A program made the translations under genes and the position numbers. Of a DNA stretch of 64,000 nt, positions 27,240 to 36,570 are shown in pieces. Within the stretch, counting starts at the first letter, position 1. Each line of letters begins with the position of its first letter. Below the pieces are notes generated by a model. The model searched no databases, was not told where the DNA came from, and was given only the letters and a program-made list of their open reading frames with translations. The stretch spans positions 1 through 64,000 of the forward strand of contig NZ_LKEG01000014.1 of the NCBI RefSeq assembly GCF_001645105.1, read 5' to 3'. Source of the stretch: Pseudomonas marginalis. GTDB lineage: Bacteria; Pseudomonadota; Gammaproteobacteria; Pseudomonadales; Pseudomonadaceae.

Positions 27240-27679
27240 AACTGAAGACTCGAACGCGCGGACAGGTTGGCCGGCAGATTCGGCACCGTGCCGATGCCCG
27301 GCACCACCAGTACCGGGAACACGGAATAGAGGAGGTGGGTGGGGTAGCTGATCGTGACGTTCAGTGTGGTGCCGGTGTAAGTCGCGCTGACGAAATCACG
27401 TGAAAATTGAAAACTGGTGGGGATCCAGTCCAACTGGGTCATGACGGTATCTTTGGCGCGCTCGGTGACTTTCGTCGGATAGGTGTCTGCGGCGGCCACC
27501 GGGTCCACCGCCATGGCCTGACGCACGGCCTCCAACGCCGCTTGGTTGAAGGACTGCATCAACAGCAATGGCAGGGTATAGCTGATCAACCCATAGAACA
27601 CTGCAAAAAAGATCCCGAAGACCAGGGCGAATTCTATCGCCGCAGCTCCTTTTTGTTTTCTGGGGAGGCTTGTTTTCAT
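27236..27679 (-). CDS. tadF: TadF-type minor pseudopilin
   Basis: A 147-residue TadE/F-like protein. The prepilin motif KQKGAAAIEFALV puts the cleavage site after Gly11 with Glu at +5, so FppA should process it. The hydrophobic helix FGIFFAVFYGLISYTLPLLL follows. The C-terminal part ends in NLPANLSARSSLQF. It precedes pprA with a TTGA overlap, as PA4294 precedes pprA in P. aeruginosa. Confidence 0.9.
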   Translation of the reverse strand: MKTSLPRKQKGAAAIEFALVFGIFFAVFYGLISYTLPLLLMQSFNQAALEAVRQAMAVDPVAAADTYPTKVTERAKDTVMTQLDWIPTSFQFSRDFVSATYTGTTLNVTISYPTHLLYSVFPVLVVPGIGTVPNLPANLSARSSLQF

Positions 27680-27751
27680 GACTGCGTCTACCCTGACGGC
27701 TACTACCTGATATCAGCATAGAATCATTCAACGAAAAGGGATGTTTTTTAC

Positions 27752-28201
27752 GTGATCCATGGCGTGGTGATAGTGCTCTGGCTGGGGCTCTGTGCGTTGC
27801 AGGATGGGTGTCAACGGCAAATTTCCAACGGCTTGACGCTGGGTGTGGCGCTGCTGGCGTTGCTCTACTTGGCGTGGATGGGCACTACCTGGTTGGGGGC
27901 GCCCGCCAGCGAAGGGGGCTGGGCCTTTACCGTGGCGCTGCTGCTGACGTTGCCCGGTTATGCGCTGGGCCGTTTTGGCGCGGGGGACGTGAAGCTGTTG
28001 GCCGCCTTGGCCCTGGCCAGCACGCTGGATGCGGTGTTGTGGTCGCTGATCGGTGCCGCGCTGTTCCTGAGCGGCTGGGGGCTTATCAGTCAAAGGCTTA
28101 GCGCGCGTCGGCTAACCCCGGCGACTGAAGCGTCAAAAAAACAGCCGTTTGCTCCGTTCGTATTGACAGGGTTTGCGCTGTACTGGTTTTGGATCCACTA
28201 G
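27752..28201 (+). CDS. fppA: Flp prepilin peptidase
   Basis: A 149-residue TadV/CpaA-type aspartic protease that cleaves Flp and the TadE/F pseudopilins in the inner membrane. It lacks the N-terminal methylase domain of PilD, as expected for this group. Asp18 (LQDGC) and Asp79 in the GAGDVK motif are the catalytic pair. Several membrane helices cover the rest. The start is GTG at 27752; no ATG is available in frame. It is divergent from tadF and upstream of pprB. Confidence 0.93.
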   Translation: MIHGVVIVLWLGLCALQDGCQRQISNGLTLGVALLALLYLAWMGTTWLGAPASEGGWAFTVALLLTLPGYALGRFGAGDVKLLAALALASTLDAVLWSLIGAALFLSGWGLISQRLSARRLTPATEASKKQPFAPFVLTGFALYWFWIH

Positions 28202-28327
28202 TCGCACAAGGCCTCTATCGATATGTACAGAGTCGAAAAGTAGGTCTACGTTTATTGAATGAGAGTCTAGGATTTTTCGTCAAAAGGGATCGGTCAATCT
28301 TTTGGCTTGCCAGGCATGGAGTAGCGC

Positions 28328-29116
28328 GTGAACAAGCTAACCTCAGCGGTAAAAGTGCTCGTGGTCGACGATCAGCCGTTGATCGTGGAAGAGCTCTGCG
28401 AATTTCTCGAAAGCAGTGGTTACCGTTGCGTGCCGTGTGAGTCCAGCCGACATGCGTTGCAGCGCTTCAGCGAAGAGGCCGAGATCGGCCTGGTGCTGTG
28501 CGACCTGCACATGCCGGACATGGATGGCATCGAGTTGGTGCAGGCCATGCAAAAAGTCGCCGGCAAGCAGCGGGCGTTCGAGGCGATCATGCTCACTGGG
28601 CGTTCCGACAAACAGGACGTGATCAAGGCCCTGCGCGCAGGGATCTCGGATTACTACCAGAAACCGATCAACCTCGATGAATTGCTCGAAGGCGTGCAGC
28701 GCCAGGAAGCGGCGTTGGAAGAGCGGCAAAAAGAGCTGCAGCTGGGGCACCTGAACCTGAAGCTGCAATACCTCTCAGAATCCATCAATGACCTGTACCA
28801 GGACCTCGACAAAGTGCGCCGTAGCCCCGGCGCCGGCGTGGCGGATGAGGGCGAGCCGGTTGCCGAAGACGCCGGGCCGATCGAGATCCCGACCATTTTC
28901 AACCAGCTGTCGCCGCGCCAGCTGGACGTTGCGCGCCTGGTGGGCAAGGGCCAGACCAATTACCAGATCGCCTGTGAACTGGGGATCACCGAAAACACGG
29001 TCAAGCTCTACGTGTCCCAGGTGTTGCGCCTGACCCATATGCATAACCGCACGCAGTTGGCACTGGCGCTGTCGCCGAATACCTCGGCGATGCGCCAACG
29101 GGTGACGGCGCACTGA
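28328..29116 (+). CDS. pprB: LuxR-type response regulator PprB
   Basis: The transcriptional regulator partner of PprA, 262 residues. The receiver domain has VVDDQP acidic residues, phosphoacceptor Asp59 in LCDLHMPDMDG and Lys in YQKPIN. A coiled linker (LEERQKELQLGHLNLKLQYL) joins it to a LuxR-type HTH: LSPRQLDVARLVGKGQTNYQ and GITENTVKLYVSQVL. In P. aeruginosa PprB activates the flp-tad genes, cupE and the BapA adhesin, so this protein is the likely regulator of the Tad genes around it. The start is GTG at 28328. The 126-base upstream gap must hold its promoter. Confidence 0.94.
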   Translation: MNKLTSAVKVLVVDDQPLIVEELCEFLESSGYRCVPCESSRHALQRFSEEAEIGLVLCDLHMPDMDGIELVQAMQKVAGKQRAFEAIMLTGRSDKQDVIKALRAGISDYYQKPINLDELLEGVQRQEAALEERQKELQLGHLNLKLQYLSESINDLYQDLDKVRRSPGAGVADEGEPVAEDAGPIEIPTIFNQLSPRQLDVARLVGKGQTNYQIACELGITENTVKLYVSQVLRLTHMHNRTQLALALSPNTSAMRQRVTAH

Positions 29117-29128
29117 CGCGCCACGGTG

Positions 29129-29398
29129 TTATTGACTGTTCCCACCTTTAGACGACCCACCGGACGGCGATTCAAAAAACTCCGGGATCGGATGTTTGTG
29201 ACTGTCCAGCCAGCGCTGCAAGGACTGCTCGCGTTCTGCGGGCGTGGTCCTTTGCGGCGTGGGTGAAGCGGCACGGCCATTGATCTGCAAGGCCATCCAG
29301 TTTTCGGTTTCCGCTTGCTGCGGTGACGACGGGCCCGGTTCGATGGCCAGTGCGCTCAGCGGTAGCAGTGCCAGGCCGACAAGGTAATGTGCTTTCAT
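29129..29398 (-). CDS. DUF3613 family small secreted protein
   Basis: An 89-residue protein with a signal peptide (MKAHYLVGLALLPLSALA, likely cleaved before IEPG). The body contains WMALQINGRAAS, PAEREQSLQRWLDSHKHPIPEFF and a Gly/Ser tail. It matches the DUF3613 family found next to tadD in Pseudomonas (PA4298). Four bases separate it from tadD, so it is the last gene of the rcpC-to-tadD transcription unit. Function unknown. Confidence 0.88.
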   Translation of the reverse strand: MKAHYLVGLALLPLSALAIEPGPSSPQQAETENWMALQINGRAASPTPQRTTPAEREQSLQRWLDSHKHPIPEFFESPSGGSSKGGNSQ

Positions 29399-29401
29399 CG
29401 A

Positions 29402-30142
29402 TCACTCCTCACTTGATAGCCACCGTATGGCATCGCTGACCGCGGCGATTTTGCGCGCCGGCGCACTGGGGCTTGGGCTGGGGCTTGGACTTGGACCCTT
29501 GAGTTTTTCCGCGCGGGCCTGGGCATCGGTGACCTGCTCGGGGCTCAGGCCCAATTGGCTGGCCACCTTTGCCGCTTGCCCCCAGTTGTCCTGATAGATC
29601 AGCAAGGTCACCAGGTTGACGGCCGCCAGCGGGTCGCTTTGCTTGAGCTCGATGGCGGTCATGAATTCAAAGCGCGCGTCTTCCATGCGCAACTGGTTGA
29701 GGTACACCACGCCCAGGTCATTGCGGATTTTTTCGTCGGTGGGCGCCAACTGCGCCGCCCGTTGCATATGCGCCATGGCCTGGCCGTTGTCGCCCCTGGC
29801 AGCCGCCAATTGCCCCAGGCCGTGCTCGCCTTCGGCGTTCATGCAGGTACCGAGCAGGCTGCGGTACAACGGCTCGGCCTCGCTACGCCCGAGCAGGCGG
29901 TAGTTGCGGGCCTTGCGCTGGCGCACCTGGGGCAAGGCCTCGGGCAGGCTTTGCAGGTTGGCCAGGCTGGCGTGCAGCTTGCCTTCGTTGGCCAGGTCAT
30001 CGGACAGGTTGAGTGCCAGTTCCTGGTCCGAACTCGGCTTGGTGCAACTGTTGGATGAGGTCAACGCCGCCCAGGGGGATTGGCCATTGGTGGCGCAGCC
30101 GCCGAGCATCAGCAGGGCCAGGCCGGCAATCAGTGCTTTCAT
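29402..30142 (-). CDS. tadD: TadD TPR lipoprotein
   Basis: A 246-residue TPR protein, likely a pilotin or assembly chaperone for the RcpA secretin. Lipobox MLGGC gives lipidated Cys15, with Ala at +2. TPR-like helices run through residues 45-200, including GLGQLAAARGDNGQAM and NDLGVVYLNQLRMEDARFEF. The C-terminus has an unusual PSPSPSPSPSAP tract. The ATG at 30142 is preferred to the upstream TTG. Ten bases separate it from tadC. Confidence 0.93.
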   Translation of the reverse strand: MKALIAGLALLMLGGCATNGQSPWAALTSSNSCTKPSSDQELALNLSDDLANEGKLHASLANLQSLPEALPQVRQRKARNYRLLGRSEAEPLYRSLLGTCMNAEGEHGLGQLAAARGDNGQAMAHMQRAAQLAPTDEKIRNDLGVVYLNQLRMEDARFEFMTAIELKQSDPLAAVNLVTLLIYQDNWGQAAKVASQLGLSPEQVTDAQARAEKLKGPSPSPSPSPSAPARKIAAVSDAIRWLSSEE

Positions 30143-30152
30143 CAACGACTCC

Positions 30153-31040
30153 TTAAAAGTGACTCAACGCGCGGGCGATGCCGATAAAGGCCGGGCCGCC
30201 GAGCACGATCAGCAAAGCAGGGAACAAGAACACCATCATCACCACCGACATTTTTGCCGACATCTTCGAAATGTATTCCTGCAGGCGGGTCAGGCGTCGG
30301 TCGTCGAGCAGTTGCTTGAGGGCCAGCAGGGACTTCATCGCGCCGCCGCCCTGCTGGATCAATTGCTGGAGGATGATGCAGGTGTCGGTGAACTCATCCA
30401 CCTCCAGCACGTGGACGGTCTTGCCCAGTTCCTCGCTCAGCTCCAGGCCGGAATCGACCCGCGCCAGGATCAGGCGCAGTTCGTGCGTGAGGTGGGGGAG
30501 TAAACGCTGGGCCTCGTTGCCCAATACACGCAGCGATTGCTCAACCGCCATGCCAGACTCGAACAGAATGCGCAGCAGCGGAATGAAGGTGGAAATTTCT
30601 TTGGCGATGGCTTGCTGGCGATGTTTGGCGGCCGCCGCAAGCACGCGTTTTGGCAGCAGGTAGCCGATGCCCAGGGCAAACATCGGGGCAATCCAGGCGG
30701 GGTCCGCGTGTGGGAACAACAGTTGCTGGCCGAGGAGGGTCAAGCCCAATAACACGATGGGCGTACCGATCTGGAAGGCTGCAAACAGCGAGCGTTGGCT
30801 GGACTTGCGCCAGCCAACCCGATTGAGCAGGGCCTGGGTTTCGTTGTCCAGGCTGACCGAGCGCTGGGCCAGCGAGCTTGCGCCCAGTTGGCGGATGAGC
30901 GTGCCGAGTCTGTTATCGCTGACCATCTTGCCTTGCAAGCGCTCAGCGACCCGCCGTTCGCGGCGGCGATGCTCGAGCAATTGCCCGCCCACCAATACCG
31001 CTGCGGCGAGCAACAACAAAGCACAGGCCAGAAGCGCCAT
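30153..31040 (-). CDS. tadC: TadC inner-membrane platform protein
   Basis: One of two GspF-like inner-membrane proteins of the Tad machine, about 295 residues, with an N-terminal helix, a T2SSF domain (ISTFIPLLRILFESGMAVEQSL) and C-terminal membrane helices (VVMMVFLFPALLIVLGGPAFI). The ATG at 31040 lies eight bases after a GAGGAG site and one base after the tadB stop. A GTG nine bases upstream has no room for the ribosome site and is rejected. Confidence 0.93.
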   Translation of the reverse strand: MALLACALLLLAAAVLVGGQLLEHRRRERRVAERLQGKMVSDNRLGTLIRQLGASSLAQRSVSLDNETQALLNRVGWRKSSQRSLFAAFQIGTPIVLLGLTLLGQQLLFPHADPAWIAPMFALGIGYLLPKRVLAAAAKHRQQAIAKEISTFIPLLRILFESGMAVEQSLRVLGNEAQRLLPHLTHELRLILARVDSGLELSEELGKTVHVLEVDEFTDTCIILQQLIQQGGGAMKSLLALKQLLDDRRLTRLQEYISKMSAKMSVVMMVFLFPALLIVLGGPAFIGIARALSHF

Positions 31041-31041
31041 C

Positions 31042-31923
31042 TCAGACACTCCTCAGCATGCGCCACATGATAAAGGTGCCGCCGAGGTCCATTGCCAGCG
31101 CGCCGAAGAGCATGATGCGCCCCGTGCCGTCGTGCCACATGTTCATCAAGTAGCCGGGGTTGACCACCAGGAAGTAGCCCACGATCAGCACCGGCAGACC
31201 GCCCAGCACGTAGGCGGTCATGCGTGTTTCGCCGGTCATGGCCTTGAGTTGACGGGCACCCTGTTCCCGCTCGCGAATCATTTTGATCAGGTTTTCCAGC
31301 AGCTCGCTGGCGTTGCCGCCGTAGCGGTGGTTGACCTTCAGGCCAAGGGCGAACAGGCGGAACTCGTCCTGTTCGTAGAACTCGGCGAAGTCGCTGACCG
31401 AATCCGGCAGGCTGACGCCCATGCGCACATTGCGTTGCACGCGGCCCATGGCGTCCCTGAGTGGGTTTTCAATGCTCTCGACCCCGCCCAGTACGGCGTC
31501 TGCCAGGGTTCTGCCGGACTTGAGGCTGCGCACGCTATGGTCCAACAACTGCGGCAGTTGCTCGACCATGCGCTGCACGCGTTGTTGATAACGCCAAGCG
31601 ATAAACACGCGCAATGCCAGGGGCGGCCCCACGATCATGGCGATCAGGCCCAGCCCGTCGGCGAGCATCCAACCCAGCAGCGCGCCGATCACCCAGGCGC
31701 TCGCCCACAGGCCCAGGCGGTCTGTGGGTTTGCCCAGCCCGGCACGCTGGAACATGCGCTCGAGGCCCGTCCATGTGGTCGTGGTTTCCTGTGCCTCGGG
31801 CTGGCCGTTGCCGAGGCGCTCCAGCACACGGGCCGTCTGGGCCTTGCGCAGGCCATGGTGAAACTGCCAGAACGACAGACCAATCAGCAGCAGGCAGATA
31901 AGCAACAACACCGGTCCTGTCAT
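31042..31923 (-). CDS. tadB: TadB inner-membrane platform protein
   Basis: The second GspF-like platform protein, about 293 residues, expected to pair with TadC and couple to TadA. It has an N-terminal membrane segment (GPVLLLICLLLIGLSFW), a T2SSF core (RSLKSGRTLADAVLGGVESI, FAEFYEQDEFRLFALGLKVN) and two C-terminal helices. The ATG at 31923 begins the hydrophobic segment; an upstream extension overlaps tadA and is rejected. Ten bases after the tadA stop. Confidence 0.93.
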   Translation of the reverse strand: MTGPVLLLICLLLIGLSFWQFHHGLRKAQTARVLERLGNGQPEAQETTTTWTGLERMFQRAGLGKPTDRLGLWASAWVIGALLGWMLADGLGLIAMIVGPPLALRVFIAWRYQQRVQRMVEQLPQLLDHSVRSLKSGRTLADAVLGGVESIENPLRDAMGRVQRNVRMGVSLPDSVSDFAEFYEQDEFRLFALGLKVNHRYGGNASELLENLIKMIREREQGARQLKAMTGETRMTAYVLGGLPVLIVGYFLVVNPGYLMNMWHDGTGRIMLFGALAMDLGGTFIMWRMLRSV

Positions 31924-31933
31924 CAAGCGCTCC

Positions 31934-33205
31934 CTATGACTGCAACGCCGATTCGCGACGCAGTTTGTCGCCGGCCGGGTTGAGCGCTTCGCGCAGGAAA
32001 CCGAAGCCGGTGCGCCGATCCAGGCGGAACAGCGTATTGGTGACATACACGTCATCGCGCACGCCGACCACTTCCACCACCTCGCTTACGCAGCGGCGGC
32101 CATCGGGCATACGCGTCAGTTGAATAATCACGTCCAGCGCGGCGCAAATCATCTGGCGCAGGGTTTTTTCCGCGATCACACGGCCGGTCAGGCCGACCAG
32201 GGTTTCCAGGCGCAACAACGCATCCTGGGCATTGTTGGCGTGCACGGTGCTCATGGAGCCGTCGTGGCCGGTGTTCATCGCCGTCATCACATCGAGCACT
32301 TCCACGCCACGGATTTCGCCGAGGATGATGCGGTCCGGGCGCATCCGCAGGGCGTTGCGGATCAGGTCGCTGGACCTGACCTCGCCGTGACCTTCGGCAT
32401 TCGGCGGGCGGGTTTCCAGGCGGACCACGTGGGGGTGGCCCAATTGCAACTCGGCGACGTCTTCGATGGTCACCAGGCGCTCGTGGGGGTTGATCAGTTG
32501 GCTGAGGATATTCAGCAGCGTGGTCTTGCCGGTACCCGTGCCGCCGCTGATCAGGATATTGCAGCGCTTGCCCACGGCCTCCTGGAAGAACTCGAAAATG
32601 CTCTGGTCGATGGTCTGCATGGCGACCAGGTCGCTGCTCTTGAGCATGTCCTTGCGGAATTTTCGAATCGACAGGCATGGCCCGTCGAGGGCAATCGGCG
32701 GGATGATCGCGTTGACCCGGCTGCCGTCGGGCAGCCGTGCATCCACCATCGGCGACGACTCATCCAGGCGGCGGCCCAACGGCGCGAGGATGCGCTGCAT
32801 CACGCGTTCCACGTGATGGTCGTCGATGAAGCGCAGGTCACTTTGGTGCAGCAGGCCGTCGCGCTCGATAAACACCCGGTGCGGCCCGTTGACCAGGATC
32901 TCAGTCACCGAAGGGTCACGCAGCAGCACTTCCAGCGGGCCGAACCCGGTGAGTTCGTCGACGATCTCTTCGGCCAGGCGCTCCATTTCATAGCGCGAGA
33001 TCGCCAGGCGCATGCGCGTGATGTACTCGGAGACCTTGTCGATGACAAATTGCGCCAGAGACTGGCGTGTGCCTTCGAGCAGGTTCTTACCCGACTCCTC
33101 GATGGCGTCGATGATGTAGCGATGCAGCACCAGTTTCAGGCCATCGTGATCGCTGTTGCCTCCGGCGCTGCGGGCCGGGCCGCCAAACAGTTTTTCGCCG
33201 TTCAT
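31934..33205 (-). CDS. tadA: TadA pilus-assembly ATPase
   Basis: The secretion ATPase powering Flp pilus extension, and in Tad systems probably retraction, 423 residues. Walker A is GGTGTGKTT with Lys227. The Asp box reads VTIEDVAELQLG, Walker B includes RIILGEIRG, and the His box is GHDGSMSTVHANN. The N-terminal part binds platform proteins. Its start overlaps the tadZ stop (ATGA). Size and motifs are typical for the VirB11-like TadA/CpaF group. Confidence 0.97.
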   Translation of the reverse strand: MNGEKLFGGPARSAGGNSDHDGLKLVLHRYIIDAIEESGKNLLEGTRQSLAQFVIDKVSEYITRMRLAISRYEMERLAEEIVDELTGFGPLEVLLRDPSVTEILVNGPHRVFIERDGLLHQSDLRFIDDHHVERVMQRILAPLGRRLDESSPMVDARLPDGSRVNAIIPPIALDGPCLSIRKFRKDMLKSSDLVAMQTIDQSIFEFFQEAVGKRCNILISGGTGTGKTTLLNILSQLINPHERLVTIEDVAELQLGHPHVVRLETRPPNAEGHGEVRSSDLIRNALRMRPDRIILGEIRGVEVLDVMTAMNTGHDGSMSTVHANNAQDALLRLETLVGLTGRVIAEKTLRQMICAALDVIIQLTRMPDGRRCVSEVVEVVGVRDDVYVTNTLFRLDRRTGFGFLREALNPAGDKLRRESALQS

Positions 33206-34395
33206 CGTCCCGCCCCCAGGATGCGTTCAAACCAGCGCATGGAAGGTTTTGCCAGGCCCTCGGAGCGTTTGGCCAGGCGCTCGCCCAAGGCGCGTACGGC
33301 TTGGGTCAACGGCTCACGAGGGGCCAATGCGAACAGGGTTTGGCCCTGATTTTTCACATTCAGGCGCAGTTCGGCACTCAGGGGCAGCACGGCGACGCAT
33401 TCGAGGCCGAATCTTTTTTCCAGGGCCTCCGTGTCCGGGGCACAAGCCTTGATGTAGCGGTCCACCACCAGTTTGGCGTGGTCGAGTTTCATGCCTTTAT
33501 CGCGCCAGCGACTGAGCACGGCAAGGTTGCGGCGACAGTCCAGCACGTTCTGGTCGGTGCACCACAGCAGTTTGTCGCAGTGGCTGACAAAGGTGCGCAG
33601 CGCTTCGCTGTCCGGCTGCCCGGTGATGTTCACGACGATGTGCTGGAAGTGTTGGCGCAGTGCGCTGAGCAACATGAACAACTCGGCGGCGCTGGTCAGT
33701 TTGAGCGGCTCGTCACCGGTGGCGTACGCCAGGATGCGCAGGCCATCCAGCGCCGTGGTGAAGGCGCTGTTGATCAACGTCGTATCGAGGCGACGCAGAT
33801 GCCGCAACGCATCGCCGAAATTGAACGTGCTCTCCAGGCCCAGCAAGGCCAGGCTGTCACTGCGTGGCAGGCCCAGGTCGAGCAGCAGGGTTTGCTGCCC
33901 GCTCTTCTGCACCACCAGTGCCAAGTGCGTCGCCAGCATGGCGCCATCGGCGTTGCTCTGGGTGCCAAACAGCACGGTCAGACCGCCCAGCTGCGCATTG
34001 TGGGCGACGGTTGGCAAGCGCTTGCTCAGGCGGCGCACCAGCCCCGCCACTTCGCTGGAGCGTGAGCCGTAGGCCACGAAGTCGCGGGCGCCGGCCCGCA
34101 TGGCGTTCAGAACAAGCTGGTTGTCCATGCCATCGCCGAGGGCGACCACCGCGAGCATCGGCTTGGCCTCCAGGGCACCTTCGATCAGTGCGCTCTGGGT
34201 GACCACGTTTTCCCGGTCGAGGCCGACAAACACCAGGCTGGCGAACGTCACGTCCACCAGCGCCAGCAACTCGTCCAGGCTGCCGGTGCCGGCGCTGACG
34301 ACCTGGCCAAGGGGCGCCAGGGCGCCCTGCAGCCACTCCAGGTCGGTGGCGTTGCGGGTGATGGCGAGGAAGGTCTGGCTCAGGCTATCGCTCAT
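33202..34395 (-). CDS. tadZ: TadZ/CpaE-like localisation protein
   Basis: A 397-residue protein that in other Tad systems places the machine at the cell pole. The N-terminal half resembles an atypical receiver (residues about 1-130, lacking an obvious phosphoacceptor). The C-terminal half is a ParA/MinD-like fold with strand TVLFGTQSNADGAMLATHLA. The position where MinD proteins carry KGGxGK lacks the signature lysines, and LLDLGLPRSDS stands in for switch I. It is flanked by ATGA overlaps with rcpA and tadA. Confidence 0.92.
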   Translation of the reverse strand: MSDSLSQTFLAITRNATDLEWLQGALAPLGQVVSAGTGSLDELLALVDVTFASLVFVGLDRENVVTQSALIEGALEAKPMLAVVALGDGMDNQLVLNAMRAGARDFVAYGSRSSEVAGLVRRLSKRLPTVAHNAQLGGLTVLFGTQSNADGAMLATHLALVVQKSGQQTLLLDLGLPRSDSLALLGLESTFNFGDALRHLRRLDTTLINSAFTTALDGLRILAYATGDEPLKLTSAAELFMLLSALRQHFQHIVVNITGQPDSEALRTFVSHCDKLLWCTDQNVLDCRRNLAVLSRWRDKGMKLDHAKLVVDRYIKACAPDTEALEKRFGLECVAVLPLSAELRLNVKNQGQTLFALAPREPLTQAVRALGERLAKRSEGLAKPSMRWFERILGAGR

Positions 34396-35609
34396 TGGGA
34401 AAGTCCACTGCGACGGTCGAAATTACCGTTTTCCAAGAAGAACAGCCGGAACCAGTTCGGGTCGTAGCTGCGCAGTTTCTCGCCGGGCAACGAGGGCAGT
34501 TGGGCGTTGGCGGCCAACGGCTGCACCAGGTGCGGGGTGACGATCATCAGCAGTTCTTTCTCTTCGCGGCTGATATTGGAGTCGCGGAAAAACGCCCCCA
34601 GGATCGGGATATCGCCCAGCCCTGGAAACTTGCTGATCGTGGAGCGGTTGTTGGTGCTGATCAGGCCGCTGATCACAAAACTTTCGCCATCGGCCAGGGA
34701 CACGCTGGTGTCGGTGCGGCGCACGGTGAGTGCCGGCACCTGGATGCCCTGGATGATGACGGCGTTGCTGTAGTCCAGCTCGCTGACTTCCGGCGCCACC
34801 TTGAGGGTGATGCGGTTGCGGTCAATCACCGTGGGGGTCAGGGTCAGGCGAATGCCGAACTCCTTGTACTCGATGGAGATGGTGTCGCTGCCGGCGCTGG
34901 GCACCGGGACGGGCACTTCGCCGCCGGCCAGGAAGGAAGCACTCTGGCCGCTCATGGCCACCAGGCTGGGGCGCGCCAGGGTGTAGGCAAAGCCGCTGCG
35001 TTCCAACGCGTTGATCATGGCCGAGACCCGGCCGCCGCCAAAACCGACGTTGAAGCTGTCAGTGCTCACCGGCAATTTGAAGACCCCCTCCGAGGGTGAC
35101 AGCAGGTTGGGGCTGCCGAGGAAAAAGTTTTTGCCGGTGCCTAAGAGTCGGGTGCTGGCCTCCTTGAGCTTGGTGCGGCTGACTTCCACAAAGCGGATGT
35201 CGGTCTGCACCTGGCTGGGCAGCAGGGGATCTTCCGACGGCGACAGCGACAGGCTGGTCAGCGCCGAAGTGGCCTTGCCCTTGACGAACACCATGCTTTG
35301 ACGCGGCGTGCTCGCGCAGGCGGTCCATACCATCAGGCTGGTGGCGCCGGACGCGACCCCGGTGAGCAGGAAATGGCGGTCGCCATTGACCCGCACGTCG
35401 GCGATTTTAGGGTCACCGATGGCCAGGCGCGTGATTGCCACCGGCGATTGCAGCTCCTGTTGCAAGCCTTCTCCCACCTCGACCACGGCCGGCAACTGGC
35501 CCAGGGCGCTGCAGTTTCCCGGTGCAGCCAGGGCCATGCCGACGGGCAGGCTCGAGAGCATCAGGGCCCAAGCCATCTGCATGAACAGGGGTGCGTAGCG
35601 CTGGCTCAT
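34392..35609 (-). CDS. rcpA: RcpA outer-membrane secretin of the Tad system
   Basis: Forms the outer-membrane channel for the Flp pilus, 405 residues. A signal peptide (MQMAWALMLSSLPVGMALAAPG) is followed by a short N-domain (VVEVGEGLQQELQSPVAITR) and a BON-like region. The C-terminal secretin domain contains GEVPVPVPSAGS and IEYKEFGIRLTLTPTVID, typical of pilus secretins. Its stop overlaps the tadZ start, and 19 bases separate it from rcpC. Confidence 0.96.
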   Translation of the reverse strand: MSQRYAPLFMQMAWALMLSSLPVGMALAAPGNCSALGQLPAVVEVGEGLQQELQSPVAITRLAIGDPKIADVRVNGDRHFLLTGVASGATSLMVWTACASTPRQSMVFVKGKATSALTSLSLSPSEDPLLPSQVQTDIRFVEVSRTKLKEASTRLLGTGKNFFLGSPNLLSPSEGVFKLPVSTDSFNVGFGGGRVSAMINALERSGFAYTLARPSLVAMSGQSASFLAGGEVPVPVPSAGSDTISIEYKEFGIRLTLTPTVIDRNRITLKVAPEVSELDYSNAVIIQGIQVPALTVRRTDTSVSLADGESFVISGLISTNNRSTISKFPGLGDIPILGAFFRDSNISREEKELLMIVTPHLVQPLAANAQLPSLPGEKLRSYDPNWFRLFFLENGNFDRRSGLSQ

Positions 35610-35628
35610 TCAAGGCATCCTTGCTCGA

Positions 35629-36570
35629 TCACGGAGTTTGTGGCGCCCCTTGGGCACCGCGAATCACTTCAATGCCTCGGCGCACGCTCGGTTCGCCACC
35701 GGCTGGCGCCATGCGTTTGGGCGGGCCGATCAGGGCCAGTTGGGTGAATTGGTAGAGATCGCGGTTGGCACTTTCGATCTTCTGCGGTGCTTCGCCCTCG
35801 CCGGCCCAGTAGCGGCTGAGCAGGTGTTCCTCGGCGCTGCGTACGGCCAGGCGCAGGGTCCCGGCTTGAGCCGCGAGCATCAGGCGGCTTAACAGTGGCT
35901 CCGGTACGGCGAGCACCACGGTACGCGCGGCGGCTCGACGTTGGGCGGCCTGGGCGCGTTCTTCAACCGTGACCGGTGGTGGCACCGCGGGCTGGCCATC
36001 GTTGGCCAAGCCCAGCTGGTCGCCGACGCTGAGCAGCCGCATGGCCGGAAGCACGATCTGGGCCGACTGTTCGGCATTACTGGCATCCTGGCGCAGGAAC
36101 AACAGCACATCCACGTAATCGCCGGGGGTCAATTGGCCGGCGGCGCCGATCACTTCATCCACGGCCACCGCCAGTGCACGCTCGTCGGGGCGGATCATGC
36201 GAGCGAGCGGGCCGCCGCCGGTAAAGCTGTCTTCGGTGAGCCAGGTGCCTGCGCCAAGCGCGCGCAGCGGCATGCGGCCGATGGCCTGGTCGAGCTGAGT
36301 GAGGCTGCCGACGGGCACGGTGCGCAGTCTTTCCACGGCCAGGTCGGCAGCGGTCAGCGCACGGTAGGCAGGCACGTCATGCACCAGGACCACCACCGGT
36401 TGGCGGGTCTGGTCTTCGGCGGCAGCGATGGTTTTTTCAACGGAAACGACAGGTGCGGCAGGGACTGCGACAGGCTCCGGTGCGCGGCTCAACACTAACC
36501 CCCAGTACCCGGCGATCAATGCCCCGATCAGCAACAAGCCGGCCAGGACCATGCTGATGCGACTGTTCAT
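35629..36570 (-). CDS. rcpC: RcpC/CpaB Tad pilus accessory protein
   Basis: A 313-residue periplasmic protein anchored by an N-terminal helix (MVLAGLLLIGALIAGYWGLVL). A SAF-like domain around residues 60-120 (VPAYRALTAADLAVERL, GAGTWLTEDSF) is the hallmark of CpaB proteins, thought to bridge peptidoglycan and the secretin. It is the first gene of a run of eight to nine genes (rcpC to the DUF3613 gene) with overlaps or short gaps. The ATG at 36570 is the first plausible start; an upstream TTG/GTG stretch lacks similarity. Confidence 0.93.
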   Translation of the reverse strand: MNSRISMVLAGLLLIGALIAGYWGLVLSRAPEPVAVPAAPVVSVEKTIAAAEDQTRQPVVVLVHDVPAYRALTAADLAVERLRTVPVGSLTQLDQAIGRMPLRALGAGTWLTEDSFTGGGPLARMIRPDERALAVAVDEVIGAAGQLTPGDYVDVLLFLRQDASNAEQSAQIVLPAMRLLSVGDQLGLANDGQPAVPPPVTVEERAQAAQRRAAARTVVLAVPEPLLSRLMLAAQAGTLRLAVRSAEEHLLSRYWAGEGEAPQKIESANRDLYQFTQLALIGPPKRMAPAGGEPSVRRGIEVIRGAQGAPQTP

